Positions 46,803-60,527 of a stretch of 64,000 nt of DNA are shown in pieces. Made by a program: the position numbers and the translations under genes. The first letter of the stretch is position 1. Each line of letters begins with the position of its first letter. The notes beneath the pieces are model-generated. The model was not told the origin of the DNA. It did no database searches and saw only the letters and a list, made by a program, of their open reading frames with translations. The stretch is from contig JAZKJV010000603.1 in the NCBI GenBank assembly GCA_037367405.1, positions 992,001 through 1,056,000 on the forward strand. Reading direction: 5' to 3'. Source of the DNA: Ottelia alismoides. Taxonomy: Eukaryota > Streptophyta > Magnoliopsida > Alismatales > Hydrocharitaceae.

Positions 46803-49800
46803 TGATTAATCTCCATCTCATCACCTTTATTCTATCATTTTGACCTTAAAAACCCTAGCTAATGCATGTAACTAACATTAATTTGCACAAAATAGCATTC
46901 CTTATTTATTGCATTTATTATGTAAATAATATGGTTTTAATGCCAAAATTATAGAATAAAGAGAAGAGAAGAAAAAGAATAAAATGTCGAAGATATTTTA
47001 TGACTCTAAACTCTGAGACCAAGTGAATAATTGAGCTGGTCGACAAGGAATAAAGTAGGGGGATATAAGAGCTAAAAATCCAATAAATACCCAATTCTTT
47101 TATTCATTATTTATCCATTTTGACACCTAATTTATTCGTTGTTAGTTATTCATCAAATAAAGAAACTTTGTACACGAAAGTTGTAGATAATAATGTAAAA
47201 AAATACAAAATTGAGTTTGTGCAAAAATAATTTACAATGTACATTTTCTATACAAAAAACCAAAATCCCAACTTCACAGACCCATATCTTTCAAATAAAA
47301 ACTCAAAATGTATTAAAATCACTACTAATTGTATATAACTTTTCATAAGCTATTTAATGGAGGTGGTAGTTCATATTTGTTGGAGTTATTGTGTGAAAGT
47401 TAGGTTTTGGACCTTCATTGTACATTATACCTGATTAAAATATTCAATTTATTCATCCTTCATTATTTTTACAAATCCATATTTTCATAGTTTTACAATT
47501 ATTATTTATAGATTATGTACATACTAAAATCAAAATAAAACCAAAATGAAAATATAAAATAAAATAAGTTTATGTGAAAACATAAGCAAAATACCAATAA
47601 AATTACATGCACAAAAAAAAGTGAATTTCATTCTTTTATCCTTCATTCATTTATAATCTTGTAAATATTATTAAAAATATAAAACCAAAACAAAACCCAA
47701 TAAAATACACTAAAAGAAAATGATGTAAAAGAAAATACACTAGGAGCCCTGATCTTTAGCCTGGTAGAGTCCCTCGTGACAGGAGGCGTCTTCTCGTGGT
47801 CGGGCCGAGCTCTAGAAGGACGGGGTGCACTCACGGCCGCCACCTCCGGTGACCCTGCTCCCTGGAAAACTACCAGGTATAAGAGTTGTCTTTTATCATC
47901 CCTTTTAATCGCATTTAGTTGTAGGTTTAATTTCCCATTTTTAGTTTAGGTTCTAGCTAGTTAAATTAGGGTAATTAGTGATTCACGTTGTTTGCCGGAG
48001 TTGAGCTCCGGTGGGCTCCTTTGTGTGTGATAACATGCTCATCATCGCTCAGATCACCCTCATATACTTCCCCATCCGATTCCCTGCATCCCATGCACCT
48101 TCACTCACCCAGGTCGACACTCGATCTGGAGATCAGCTCCTTCACCTCCGTCGCTCGCCGGAGGAGCTCTGCCCGACTCCACCTTCCATTTCTCTCCACC
48201 AAATAAGGCCCCAGAACCCCATTTTTTCTTGCTGGAGTTTCATTTGCAGGTCTCGGAGGCTAGAGGACCCTCAAGAGTCGATTTTTGAAAAGATAAGAGG
48301 TACCTGGAGCTTGAAACTTCATCGAGCTCGTCCGTCGTCGTTTGAGCTCCAGTATACTTCGTGAGGATATCATCTAACACGGATGACCCTCAAGAAAGAG
48401 AAGAAGCTTTCGACGGAGGGATTGGAGGCCAGAGATGCTCGAAAGAACCGATCAAATCTCACCCCAAGCGAGTTCTTCTCCTGTTCTTCCAGGCTGCTTC
48501 TCAGTCGTTCGATCTTCCATTATTCTCCAGATGCTACATGTGGCATTGGATCAAGGCGAGTCCTGACCATCTGATTGCCTTGGCCGATTTAATCACTATC
48601 GTCCAGCCACGAAGGGGTATCCATCGTCCGCGCGTCGACGCATGGATAAGTGATGAAGCTCAACCGTCAGATCACACCTAAGTTGGGTAAATTTCAGATC
48701 TAGCCCTATTTTTTGTATTTATTAATTAGTTTTGTAAATAAAATATGATGTGTAAAATAAATGAGAATTTTATATATCAACCCGTATACTTATTTCCTAT
48801 TACGTATGGGTCCCTCCCAGGCTCAATCACGTGTTGTCCCACGTGACGAGGTCAAATTGCATGGAAGCCCCTAGCCTTTTTGTGTATCGTAAAATAGTAT
48901 GTAAACATTAAATAAATGATTTTTTATTTAGGTACATTTGCAAATGAACCCTTGATGTTTATTTTAATTGCAAAAATGCCCTTACTAGGACATATATTTT
49001 TACGTTATTTATCTATTTATTAAATATAGCTAATGTGCTCCGAAAAATATACAAAATTTGGGTTAAATGACTCATGCATGTAATTTTGTGCCATATGTTC
49101 ATTTTACATTTTTGGGCATTTTAATCATTTATTAAAAATAAAATAGATCCTATCTATTCCCTGTTTAACTTAGAAAATACCAAAAAATATAAAAACATGC
49201 CTACAAATTCCAAAAAAAAATTAAATATAGTATATTTTGTCCTATTTTAATTACGGACTAAAAATCACTAAAAAGGGAAAAACAAAAGGCTCAAAAAATG
49301 AAAAAAAATCCAAAATCTTTTATAAAAACATAAAAAATCCTTTAAAATCCAAAAATATTTTTTTTCTATTTTATAGTTTCCTCTATATAGATATTTATAT
49401 TAAAAATTAACTTGGATAATTTTGGGACTTATTTACTATTTCTAATATTCAAATTAATTTCAGAATATTAGTTAATCCCTTATTTGTGGTATTTTTTACT
49501 TTAAAAATACATAAAAATTAGCAAAAAATTCCAAAAAAAATATAAAATTATTATAAAAATAGATAAAATCCAAAAATAATTTTATTATGTATTTTATCTA
49601 TATTTATATATCTATATATTACTCTATATTGTATATATAAAGCATTATATATACCATATATATAAGAAAAGAAGAAATAAAAAATATATAAAAATATAAA
49701 AAGAAAATATAAAAACAGAAAATTAAAAATCAAATACGAAAATATAAAACACAAAAATATAAAATCTAAAATCTAAAAACCTACAAAAAGATATATGTAT

Positions 49801-50055
49801 ATGCGTGATAAATCACATGATTGTCAATAAATAACCATAGGCTACATATCTCTGTGGTTCGACCTCTACATGCTTACTGGCTATGCATTTTATGATAGAG
49901 ATAATAAATTTTAATTCCACATTTTGTTATTCATTGACTTTTGTATATTGTGGTTTAAGTGCCGATCAATCAAGGTTTTTGTTTAGGGTTTTGCTTTGAC
50001 GGCTGTCGGTCTGCCTTGTGGATTGACAAGACCTCTACGAAAAGACTTGTTATCA
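46803..50055 (+). repeat. Solo gypsy LTR inside the G1 3' untranslated region (3253 bp)
   Basis: It begins TGATTAATC and ends TTGTTATCA, with the perfect duplication CTAGC at 46798-46802 and 50056-50060. The flanks rejoin to give the sequence seen uninterrupted in G2 (AGTGGAGCTAGCCAAAAA on the sense strand). It has a GC-rich core at 47.75-48.7 kb and the conserved GGTTCGACC block near 49856. No PBS or PPT lies at either end and there is no partner LTR, so it is a solo LTR. ORFs at 47988-48681 are LTR core, not genes. Confidence 0.85.
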
Positions 50056-50504
50056 CTAGCCAAAAAGAAAACAAAATCAAAATGAAAAAAATGAAAAGAA
50101 AAGCTCAATCATTACCAAAGTTTCAATTATATGAGCTTACACAAAAGGCGAGCACCCCCACCTCTAAAGTGTCCACTTGGACCAAAATATTAGACTTTTA
50201 TGAATCAGGGTATTACCTCAGAAAGGGTTTTGCATTGTGAATGATACAAGTTTAGGTGTAAGTACATTAGATACTTAGAAAAGACGCACACTAGTGTACT
50301 CCCATGAAAATAAGTACAGACGACTCAATCTCTTTTGATGAACACACTGATTAGTAATAAAACATACAAATGTGTTGACTAAAGGAACTTGAGAGAAAAT
50401 CTTATTCTAATGAGAGGAAGAAAAGAATTGACACAATCATATTTCCTTCATCATCTGACCTTCCATATATATTGTTGAAAGTCTGACAAACTAAAGATAA
50501 CACT
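50056..50504 (+). mobile_element. G1 3' untranslated region, second part
   Basis: Collinear with the G2 3' untranslated region across the G2 insertion point of C1: GAATTGACACAATC near 50430 is the empty-site version of the C1 target. The last ~350 bp before the PPT in G2 are missing in G1, so a deletion joins this region to the LTR fragment that follows. Confidence 0.7.
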
Positions 50505-51253
50505 TTTTATAACGCATTGTTGAAAGTTCCCCGACTCTATTCAAATTTGCATTTAAGTCCCACATGGTGAAATTTACAAGCACAAACTGTCTGGTTTCGC
50601 TATTGTATTTCAGTTCCTTTTGGACTTATTTGTAATAAAATTTATAGTTTTTATTGCAGTTGTGCTCCTGCTTTGTTATTTTAATATATTGTGAACCAGA
50701 AATCTAATTTCAATGAAATCAGTGGCATTTGAAAGCTTATTTCATGCTCTTTCTTGTGGTGTATTTAATTATCTGATTTGATCCATATTTAATACTTATT
50801 ATTCAGAGAGTATTTTGAATCTATTCAGCCCTATTTGCATTTAAAAATCATTTGAACTATGGTTGGATTGCATTCTTTATACCCTGATTGATCATTAAAT
50901 TATTAATTGTTTTAGAAGTGTGTAATTCATTTACTCAGGAGTATATTTTTGTATTATGCATTTGGTTAAGTTTTATGTCGCATCATTATTTTTCATATAA
51001 TACATTTGCATAAAATAGTTTAAAAATTGCATGCTTTACGATTGTTGCATCTTTCTTGATCTAGATAGCATATAAATCACTTAAGCAGATAATTGACCCC
51101 CACTAAATTACATAATTGTTCACGTCCTTGTGTTCGATCCTGAATATACCAGGTACAAATTTAAGTTGAGAAATCTTCGCAAAGATACTCTCTCGGTTCT
51201 GAGTGATTGTTGATTAGCCTGTGCTACAATGAGTGCATTTTATATTAACCTAA
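50505..51253 (+). repeat. Truncated gypsy LTR fragment, 3' portion
   Basis: It has LTR-like AT-rich composition and the phrase TTGTGTTCGATCC (about 51130), the conserved block near the sense 3' end of the other LTRs. It may be what remains of G1's own 3' LTR. Boundaries are approximate. Confidence 0.4.
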
Positions 51254-52535
51254 TGACACTTCACTAGCATCTCCAACACACAATCCATGGCAACAAAACC
51301 CTTCACCTTGACGTAAGAACATCGGTGTCATTTATATGATCGTCCATATCCCATTCAAATTTTAATCATTTTGAATCATATTCATTACGATTAATTCTTC
51401 CAAGAGAATTACATCTCCATGCATAATGGAGTGTTTAATTTAATTGGATCTAATCAATTTAATCATATTATTTAATTAATAAAATATCCAATTCAATCAA
51501 CCAATAAATGATTAGGGTTTGCTTGATATTATTATATAGTATTAGCTCTCACAAGTATGTATTATTCTTGATTTTAGTAGTTAGAGTACAACTTGACTTA
51601 TTCATATTACTCTCTCATCAAAATGGATCAAGCCAAATCGGGCAGATAATATTAATAGGGAGTGCTTCCACTGCGATGGAGGGTGCCAATTAAGTAACCC
51701 ATTAGCATATCCAAGGCCTAGACAACATCAACATAATGACTAAAGAATAATAATAATTGGATCAATGTACATGCAGCTTTATCGATCAAAATTAATGACT
51801 GACATTATACTGTATATAGTAATCACTCATAAAATATTTTTGAGATCCTAAATTTATAATCATATCAAGAAAACATGTTCTTAGTTTTGCAAGTAAAAGT
51901 TGTCCTACAACTATTGTATGATAAACTGGAGTTTTGGCATGGAACTCTCATCAATGGTCGTTGATGTTTAATAAAATATTTTTTATAAATATTAAGCATC
52001 AAATTAATCAGAGTAAATCCATAATTTACATGCTTTTCATTTAATGATAAGCACATTAAGAAAGAGATCTTGATAATCCAATCATCATCTGCCCATCTCC
52101 ACTAAATATGGAATATCTAAGACAAACGGATCGAAATCGCGTGAACTAAAATCAAGCAATTTGCTAGTTTAATATTCTACTTATTTAAGGTATTTATTTC
52201 ACATTTTATTAAAGTAAAATATTCAGCAAAAAAAACTCTTACATATCCTTGAATACATGCAAAAATAATTTCATCGCGGGAACATTTCGAATTTTAATTC
52301 ATGCACTTTTGGTGTCAACAATTGGTTATTATTTTGAAGACATATTTATACATTATAAATATATGTTATTATCCAGAAAATTCATCCGAACAATGCATAA
52401 ATAGAGGGATTTTCATTTTAGCGAAAAATTATACGAAACATGCATCATATGCACAAACCATGAGTTCCCGCGCATCCGATATGCAAAACCTCATTCCCTT
52501 AAGATTTGAATCATATACAAGACCTTTAACCTATA

Positions 52536-52547
52536 GCTCTGATACCA
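52536..52547 (-). other. Primer-binding site of C2
   Basis: On the minus strand TGGTATCAGAGC, two bases from the LTR end, as in C1. Confidence 0.85.
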
Positions 52548-52549
52548 CT

Positions 52550-55112
52550 TGAAGGCCATGGCTTGGGCCTTAGCGCATCCCGAAGTGTATAGGTTGCATC
52601 ACATACGACCTAGGGCAACTAGTCATACTAGTTTCGTCGAGCAGTGGGAATTAAACTTTTTAAAATAGATGAAATCACATGATTTGAGAACACTTCTCAT
52701 CATTTCATCAACAGCACAAAAAATTACAATGAATACTTTTTGAAGTGTGTTTGTGATCGTGTCTCTAAATGAAGAGATCACATGTCTCAAGTCCAATCCA
52801 ACAAAGGTCACACTTGCAAGAGCGTAGATGAGATGCATGCTTCCCGCAATCCAAGTTAATGATCCGAGCGAGGAGTCTCCTTATTTCATCTCACAAAATC
52901 TGATGCCTTCTTCATGATCAAGAAGCATCTAAGATGGAGGAAATTCATGAACATTTGATTCGGCGGTACAACAACGTTGTGACGACTGCAAGATTCTCTA
53001 AGTCAACATTATGGATGACCACATTGTTGAGACATAGAGTGGGCATGTATGAGAAATATGGAGAGCGAGATTTGTTGTTGAAATTCATGTAGTTTATCAA
53101 AAGAAAGGTTGGGGCTACCCTTTCTTTTTTACTATTTTCGATGTCTATGGATCACAATCTATGTGCACAAAATCCGATAGTTGAGATTATTTTGTTCTTT
53201 CAATCAATGGGCATGATTTTATTGCATAAATTTGCAAAAACAAATAATAAATTTAAAATAAATTAAATTTGTTGCAAATAATTTACAACACATTTAATTT
53301 AGTTCAAATCAATCTCATATGGAATTAAAGGAAAGAGGACATGCCTCCTTCCCTTAATAGAGGGGACACTCATATATGGAGTATAACTCCATGGCCATCC
53401 ACCCTACAAGAGGAGAAGGTGGCTCTCCTTTTCCTAATTGGTGAGATCTCATATCTCTCTAAAATTTTGCATGTGCAACAATATTTTTTGCGTAATTATT
53501 CACAAAAATAATTCCAGATTATTTTGTGATAATTTTATCATGCCATTGATGAATTGTGAAACATATTCACACAACCAAAATAAAAGTAAATTGCATTTAC
53601 AATTAATTTTCTAATGTGAATCCAATTCACATCAACATTTAATTTGTAAATATCAATTACAATTATCTCTCTATAATACATTATAGATCATATTTATAAT
53701 ATATATGATTAATATGGATAGTGATATCCACATTATTCATATTTTTAATAATTAAATCATATTTAGTTATCTTGGATCTCCATTCTCATGTGTCCAAATA
53801 ATATGAATCATGTTCATATTTTTCATAATAATTAAATCATATTTAATTATTAATTTTCTCAATGCTCAGATATATTATCTACTATGAAATTATTCTCAAA
53901 CTCCTTCAAGAATAATGTGCTCTCTCCATAGATACTTGGAGACAAGGATAGGGTGATTGTACATTCCATGTATAGTGACTTGGATGTTGAGATCATATCT
54001 CAAATTCATATCTCAGGAACCTCTCAAAGATGTTTGATTAAATAAAAACTGTAAATATAATCTTCTCATGGTATCCGAATCATATTCAGATCAATGTCCA
54101 ACATTTGGACTAAGATCATATTACTTCTCTATTAAAAGGAGTCACTAAAATCCAAACATGTTTCATCACTCCCTCAGAATGGAAGTGTCACGTTTATACA
54201 ATCGTACATCACCCTTGAGTATTCTTAATACACGTACATCCTGCATACTGGAAGACCTAGAAAAAAATCAGATGTTTTTTAGATCACTTTTAGATTCTTC
54301 TTCAGGGTTTTATCTTAAGTTTCTCATTTGATCATTAGATGTTGGTATCGATCATATACATTCGAAAAACATATAACATAACTAGGTATTGATCACATAC
54401 TTTCCAAAAGTATATATCATACCTACAAATTCAGTTAAGCTTCCAACGCGAGATGACCGTGCATGGAATTTGTTCTCAATATCTCATGAGTGAGCTCATA
54501 TCTTCCAGTTCAGTAATGAACATGTATGATATCTTTTGAGAGATCTTATTATTCATATGTCATTGTATGCACACCAGCTCAATGATGCATAGACCTTGAA
54601 TGGGTCATCAACCTATCGGTCTACCAAATGTACATACTTAGACATATTGTAACACATCTGTCTCGGTCAGAGGATGTGTGCTTATATCGTGACTGTATAC
54701 GACATAGGTTTTGGTTATCTTGATCTCATTAAGTCAATTCTTTGACCTAACTTATCTAAGACCTCTGAATCTCTATTCCTATGCAGATCACCTGCATCAA
54801 GAGGTCGGTCAGATATCAACCTTTAGAGAAGGATTGTCATCTCATTCTCAGTCTGGAGATCCTTTCCTAACAATCATTTAATGATGCTCGATGAGTCCTC
54901 AATCTAACTCTTTAGATATCATGCAAGCACCTTCCTTTATGATTCAACCATTGAATCAACAATTGTATAATTATTAAGATGACCATGGTACATAACCCTA
55001 ATTGTATTAAGGGACCTATTATACAAATTAGCTATTCTTCATTTCAGATTAAGGAGTGAATTGCTATAACATTTATTTCATAATGGCTCACCGTGGGCTC
55101 ATATGTCAAACA
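52550..55112 (-). repeat. 5' LTR of C2 (2563 bp)
   Basis: On the plus strand it begins TGAAGGCCATGG and ends ATATGTCAAACA. It is collinear over its length with the C1 LTR read backwards, including the CTAGTCATACTAG region near the inner end and the palindromic TTTCCAAAAG blocks near 54400. It is strongly diverged from C1. Confidence 0.8.
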
Positions 55113-56752
55113 TGTTGACCGACCATCTGATCATCTCTACATATTCACCCTTCCATCCTATGTCATCCCGATCCTTTACCCACCCTGATCTTGTAGAGAT
55201 CAGGGACATCTAATCTTGTTCTTCACCCATCATCAAAGCACATTCGCCTCTCCATTCCAGACCCCTCATTTGCTCATATGTGGGTCGAGGAGCTTCTCCC
55301 TCGAGCCCTGAAGCTTCTGGTGCAGGCTAGCGCACGAAAGGACCCCATCTGAGGGAGAATCATTCGAACCTGCAGCTCCAGATTCCCGAAATAGTCCCAG
55401 GAAGGTGTAGAGCATTTTAGCACTTAGGGTAACTGTCAGGATCAAGCAAGAGGCTCGATCAAAGTTCAGCCATGAGCGGCTTCTTCCATGTTCTTCCTGA
55501 CCTCTTCCTGATTGTTGGATCAAGAACAAAGTACAAGTGGACTAGCAGTCGTCCGATCAAGCGCCAAGGGACTATCATATTAGAGGGTGGGATCTAATCT
55601 CTGCCCTCCATCCTTATACCGTCATCGGTCATCTAGCTTGCGCCACGTAGATAAGTGGAGTAATTGCAGCTGTCTGCCAGCACACGTATTGGGTATTTTG
55701 CATCTTAACCCCATCTTCTTTTTGTATTTATTATTTAGTCTATAAACTTTCATTTACTTTTATAAAACTTGTGTAATGAAGACCTCAAGTTTCTTATTTA
55801 TTGCACTTTAGTCCATTCCACATCACTTCATGTGTCTGTGCTTGTATGGGGCGTGGATTTTACATGGACCCCCTCCAGTATTTGTGTTGTTATTTGGTCT
55901 AGAAACTTTGAATCTAAGTACAAAATATTTTAGAGATTTTGCATGCTTGGTCCAATTATTTCATATATTTGCATTTATACACCTGTCATCGTAGATTATA
56001 TTTTATTACATGAATAATTGCATGTATGTCCCTGAACTTTGTTAAAGTATTATTAAATGCTTTGAAACTTCTTGAAAATTGCAACTAGGTCCATACGTTA
56101 CTGATTTTATTTTTTTACTTCTATTTTAATTATTAAAAATAACATTTTGCATCTAGTAATTGAGGTAAAATGATCTTAAGTGCCTGAAATTATATTTTAT
56201 CACATATATTTTTTACAAGATAATTAAAGTTATTTTCCTATTTATAAAAGTTCAAAAACATTACATTTTCTCTTATTTAGCATTTAAAACTTCATAAAAA
56301 TTATAAAATGTTTGAAAATTTCAAAAAAGATTCCTATCTGTCTATTTTGGTATTTTTATCTTCCGACCAAAGATTTTTGCAAAATATTAAGTAAAGCTCC
56401 TAAAACTTACAAAATATAAAAAAACATGGTAAAAATTATAAAAAGAAAAATCACAAAAAATATTTTAAATATCTATTTTTATATAATTTAGTATTTAGAA
56501 AAATTGAAATCGGGATCAATCTGATTTCATAGATATTTATTAAGACTATTTCAAGTTCTTTTATTTACTGCTTTCTTTATTTTGTGTATTTCCTTATTTA
56601 AAAATCCATTAAAATCAAAAAAAATTACTCAAAAATGATAAAAAAATAGAAAAAAATATAAAACTCAATAATATTTTATTTCTAAATTTTTGAGTTTTTT
56701 ACTATATTTAAAAATCCAAAGCATCTCTTTTCTATTTCCTTCATATATAATG

Positions 56753-56788
<36 letters not shown>

Positions 56789-57070
56789 CTGTATTTTAAT
56801 TCTAGAAAACAAAATTAAACAAATTTACAAAATCAAAAACATAAAAAAATATATAAATAAAAAACTTATAAAAATATTCAAATCAAAAATACAAAAAATC
56901 CCTAAGTAATCTATTAATTTTTCTTGCTCTGCTTCGTGTGCTTTTTTGTGGTTCGACCCCTACTACTTGCCACTATAAACATCTTTGTAGGGTATACTAA
57001 ATTTTTGCTTACTCATTTATATTGCTTAATCATATCGTGGATTAATTGTTGATTAAGGAGATTTGATTTG
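55113..57070 (+). repeat. Gypsy LTR fragment between C2 and C3
   Basis: GC-rich first part (55.2-55.7 kb) followed by long AT-rich sequence ending with the conserved GGTTCGACC block (about 56952), in the same order as the second half of the solo LTR at 46803-50055. The 5' half is missing. The minus-strand ORF 55266-55529 lies in the GC-rich part and resembles no protein. An (AT)n run is at about 56757-56782. The right boundary is uncertain. Confidence 0.5.
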
Positions 57071-60055
57071 AGTACCAAGAGTCGAGAGAGGCGTCGATAA
57101 AGTGATTGTCGGATCTGACTTGTTGGACATCACATGCCCTCCAAGACCAGATGTTAGGCACCCCTTCAAATCTCATTCATCAATGGGGAATAACATTGTT
57201 ATCACTATGCATATGGCATGTCTCTTTCGAGAAGAAGAGAATCTGATCCATGTGCACTTCATTGGAGCTATGACTTTGAATAAGAGTCTCTACTGCACAA
57301 TCCATAGTGACAGAACCATTCACCTTAACAGGAGATCATGGATGTCATCTTATGATCCTCCATATCCCATTCAAATTTTGATTTATAATTATGATCAACC
57401 ATTCCAAAGAAAATCCAATTTTATTAAATATAGACTATGTATTTTAATTAGATTATAATAATTTAATCACATTAAATCAATATTAATCTAGTGCAACCAA
57501 TAAAAAAATCTTGTTTGACATTACTATATAGTATATACCCTAACTTAGTATATTTTATTTCAATTTAGTTGTTTAAAAGTACTCAGAGACTTCTCATGCT
57601 ACCATTACTTGAATTGAATCTGGCCAGGTCATAAAATTATGATAATAGGGGGTGCTTCTACTGTAGTGTAGAGTGAAAACTAGATAACCCATTAGTATAT
57701 TCACACCTAGACACCATCACCATTCTAATTTAAGACAAGATAATTTGTACATATTGTACTAAGAAGTTTTATAGATCTTTCAACCATGTATGATACTCTA
57801 TATTAATAACTCTAAAATTTAGAAATTTTAAAACCATTTTAATTTTCCCAAACTTCTAGTCATATCAAGCAAACAAGTTATTTTTACATGTAAATGTTGA
57901 ACTACAACTATTGTGGTTTCAAGCTAGCTTTTGTCATGAAGTAATCATTCAATAAAGTTGATAGTTGTCAAATATTTATCTTAATATATGAATAGTCATA
58001 TAATTAGATCAAATTTCTACTTTCCATGATTTATATTGAATGATTAACACATCAAAAACGTCATCAAGATGATCCAAGTATCTTCCAACCAATCTCCATT
58101 AAATATCACATATCTATGACAAACGGAGCCAGAATCATACGAAGTAAATTCGATAGGTAAGATGGTTTAATTCATAAAATAAAAAATATATTTCTAACTT
58201 GTTTCATGATAGAAAAACTGTAGAAAAATCATTTAGTTATAAATCCGAGTTTCATGCAAATTAACATAATGCGGGAACCTTTCGAATCTAAAACGATGTC
58301 CAACTGTTGCCAACCTGTGACGAACCTTTTGGAAACATGTTCAGACAATCCAAACATGATTTATTATCACAAAAAATTGTTCATATCAAGAAAAATAGTA
58401 GCTACATCAACTATATAGAAAACCGATTCGTAATCATATCTATGTGAAAAATAACAAGTTCATGTGCATATGATATCCAAAACCTCATTTCCTTAGGATT
58501 TGGATCATATCCAAGACCTTAAACAAGGATTCTGATACCACTTGAAGGGATGTGATAGTGCCTAGCACATCATAGAAGCGTGGAGATCGAATCGTATCCG
58601 ATCTAGGTCGACTAGTCATACTAGTCGATAGGGCAGCATAAATTCAAATTTTTTTCGATGGAACCACATGACATGGGAACAAATCCCCTGTCAGTTCATC
58701 AAGATCACACGATTAATATGAATACCACTTGAAGCGTGATAGAGATCAATGAGTCTATAAGAGAAGAGATATCATGTCTCAAGTTCGATCCAATGTAGAG
58801 AGCATTTGTAGGCACATGGATGAGATGTGTGCTTCCTACAATCCAAAGCGACGATCCGAGAAAGGAATCTCCTGATTTTATCTCACAAAATTTGATATTT
58901 CCTTCACGTGCATGAGGTGTCGAAGAAATGGAGAATCACGAGCCATTGGTCCAACAACACGATGGCAACGCGACGACGATTGCACTCTCAAGAAACCCTA
59001 GGTGGATGGACACAAAGGGTTGAGGGGGAGAGAGAGGTCACATGTAGAATGGGAGAGATAGAGTTGCAACAATTGCTATAACTTAATCATGTTTTGTATG
59101 TAAAAAAAGAGTAGAGTTAGTCATTCTTTTATACAAAGTAGGATGACTACGATGCACTCGTAATTAATAATCAATGGTTGAGATTAAATAGTTTTTCTTG
59201 TCTTTCAAGTAAAATAGAATGTAGAATTAATAAATCAAATATGTATTCAAGCTTCAAAAAGTAATCTCAATAATAAATCATTCTCATGAATAAAGAGGAA
59301 ACAAGAAAACCACCTTCCAAGAATGAGGAAAGGAGATAACCTCCTTCCTAATTTGGTGGTGGATGTCCATCTTGACAATTGGAGAGATATTTTCTTTCTT
59401 CATTCTCTTTAATGTAATCTCACTACATCAAATATTTATTGGTAGAATTGTTTATCAACAAAATGTCATCAAATAATTTAGAAATTATTTGTGATAATAG
59501 AATAAACCAATGCATATTCAACCATCCAATATTAAATCTAAATCATATTTACATTTAATTGTACAATGCGTATACAATTCACATTTACTTATAGTTTATG
59601 AATCTTACTCACAATTGAAACCCTCCCATTACATTACATATGACATCCACGATTATTGTGGATAGTGCTATCCAAACTAACATTATCTATAATAATTAAA
59701 TATAATTTAATTATCTTAGATTCCCCTTTACACATGTCCAAATCTTGTGAATACATCCACAATATTAATGATAATTACATCCAACTTAATTATCAATTTT
59801 TCGATGCTCAGATATTGTCAATAATGAAACTATTCTTGAACTCTTTCAAGAACAGTGTGCCTTCTCCATAGATACTTGGAAACAAGGATAGGATGATTGT
59901 ATATTCCATGTATAGTGACTTGGATAGTGAGATCTAATCGCATATCCAGATCTATAAGGCATCTCAGAGATGCTTGATCAAGTCAGACAGAATGTCCAAT
60001 CTTCTTAGTGCATTCGAATCAAATTCAGTTCAATGTCCAACATTTGGACTAAGAT
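57071..60055 (-). mobile_element. C3: truncated minus-strand copia element (leader plus partial 5' LTR)
   Basis: The leader (about 57071-58528) is collinear with C2's. A PBS-like TGGTATCAGAAT on the minus strand is at 58529-58540. The LTR part is 58543-60055, similar to C2 from 52550 to about 54120 and then cut. The plus-strand ORF 57102-57458 lies in the leader on the wrong strand and is not supported as a gene. Confidence 0.7.
58543..60055 (-). repeat. Partial 5' LTR of C3 (about 1.5 kb)
   Basis: It begins TGAAGGGATG after the PBS and follows the C2 LTR up to the shared CCAACATTTGGACTAAGAT. About 1 kb of the outer LTR is missing. Confidence 0.75.
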
Positions 60056-60220
60056 GGACTAAGAGAGGGTATGTGGTAGGAAATACATGGGAAAAATTCT
60101 AACAAAATACTTCTTAATTAAATTTTGATTTGAATAGGGCATGCCCAGGTACATCGTATAAACAACCAAACTAACGGAAGGGCACAAGTGTTAACGGGTG
60201 CAACGACATAAGGTCACAAG
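60056..60220. other. Unassigned sequence left of the hAT-like element
   Basis: No ORF or repeat was recognised. Its last eight bases (GTCACAAG, 60213-60220) are the left target copy of the hAT-like element. Confidence 0.5.
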
Positions 60221-60527
60221 TAGGGTTGGCTATCGAGCCCAATGAGCCGAGCCAGGTCCTGGCCCAGGCTCGGGCTTAATAAGTCCAGCTGGGCTCCGGC
60301 TCGTTCGAGCCCAACCAAGCTGGCTCGGGCTCGGTGAGCTGGAGCCTCTTATCGAGCTAGCTCGGGCTTCATAAGGCTTGAGTCGAGCCTGTTATTGAGC
60401 ATGGTTTGGGCCCGAGCCAAGTCTGGCTCGTTAAGGAAAATGACATTTTTTGGTACAAAAGTTCTTGAACCCGTGACCTCTTCTTTAGAGAATATCTTCC
60501 TTACCGGTAGGCCACTATCTGAGTTAT

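Larger units (their letters stand above)
6085..51253 (+). mobile_element. G1: old plus-strand Athila-like gypsy element (host of the nest)
   Basis: G1 is the oldest layer. Its surviving pieces are RT to integrase (6085-8366), integrase continued (43974 to about 44760), the 3' untranslated region (about 44760-46802 and 50056 to about 50504) and probably a truncated 3' LTR (about 50505-51253). It is split by G2 (8367-43968) and by a solo LTR (46803-50055), and cut off on the left by G0. The integrase reading frame continues when G2 and one target copy are removed (RW before, VYVIP after). RT motifs (DGYSRYNQ, MPFGVCNAP) are of the Athila type. Many stops and frameshifts make it inactive. Confidence 0.8.
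51254..55112 (-). mobile_element. C2: truncated minus-strand copia element (leader plus 5' LTR)
   Basis: The LTR is 52550-55112, the PBS 52536-52547, and about 1.3 kb of leader lies to the left. The leader is collinear with that of C3 (for example CCATATCCCATTCAAATTTT at 51346 and 57360). No gag or pol remains. It is related to C1: the LTR outer end carries the same CCCACGG.GAGCCAT.ATG words. Confidence 0.75.

Noticed and set aside
46803..49968. Solo LTR ending at 49968 (GCCGATCA)
   Set aside because: No target duplication there; ending at 50055 gives a perfect CTAGC duplication and restores collinearity with G2.
57102..57458. 118-codon plus-strand ORF as a gene
   Set aside because: It lies in the leader of the minus-strand copia C3, has no known domain, and its counterpart in C2 is not open.
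52550..60055. C2 and C3 LTRs as the two LTRs of a single copia element
   Set aside because: Each LTR has its own primer-binding site on the same side, and no PPT lies at 55113, so both are 5' LTRs.
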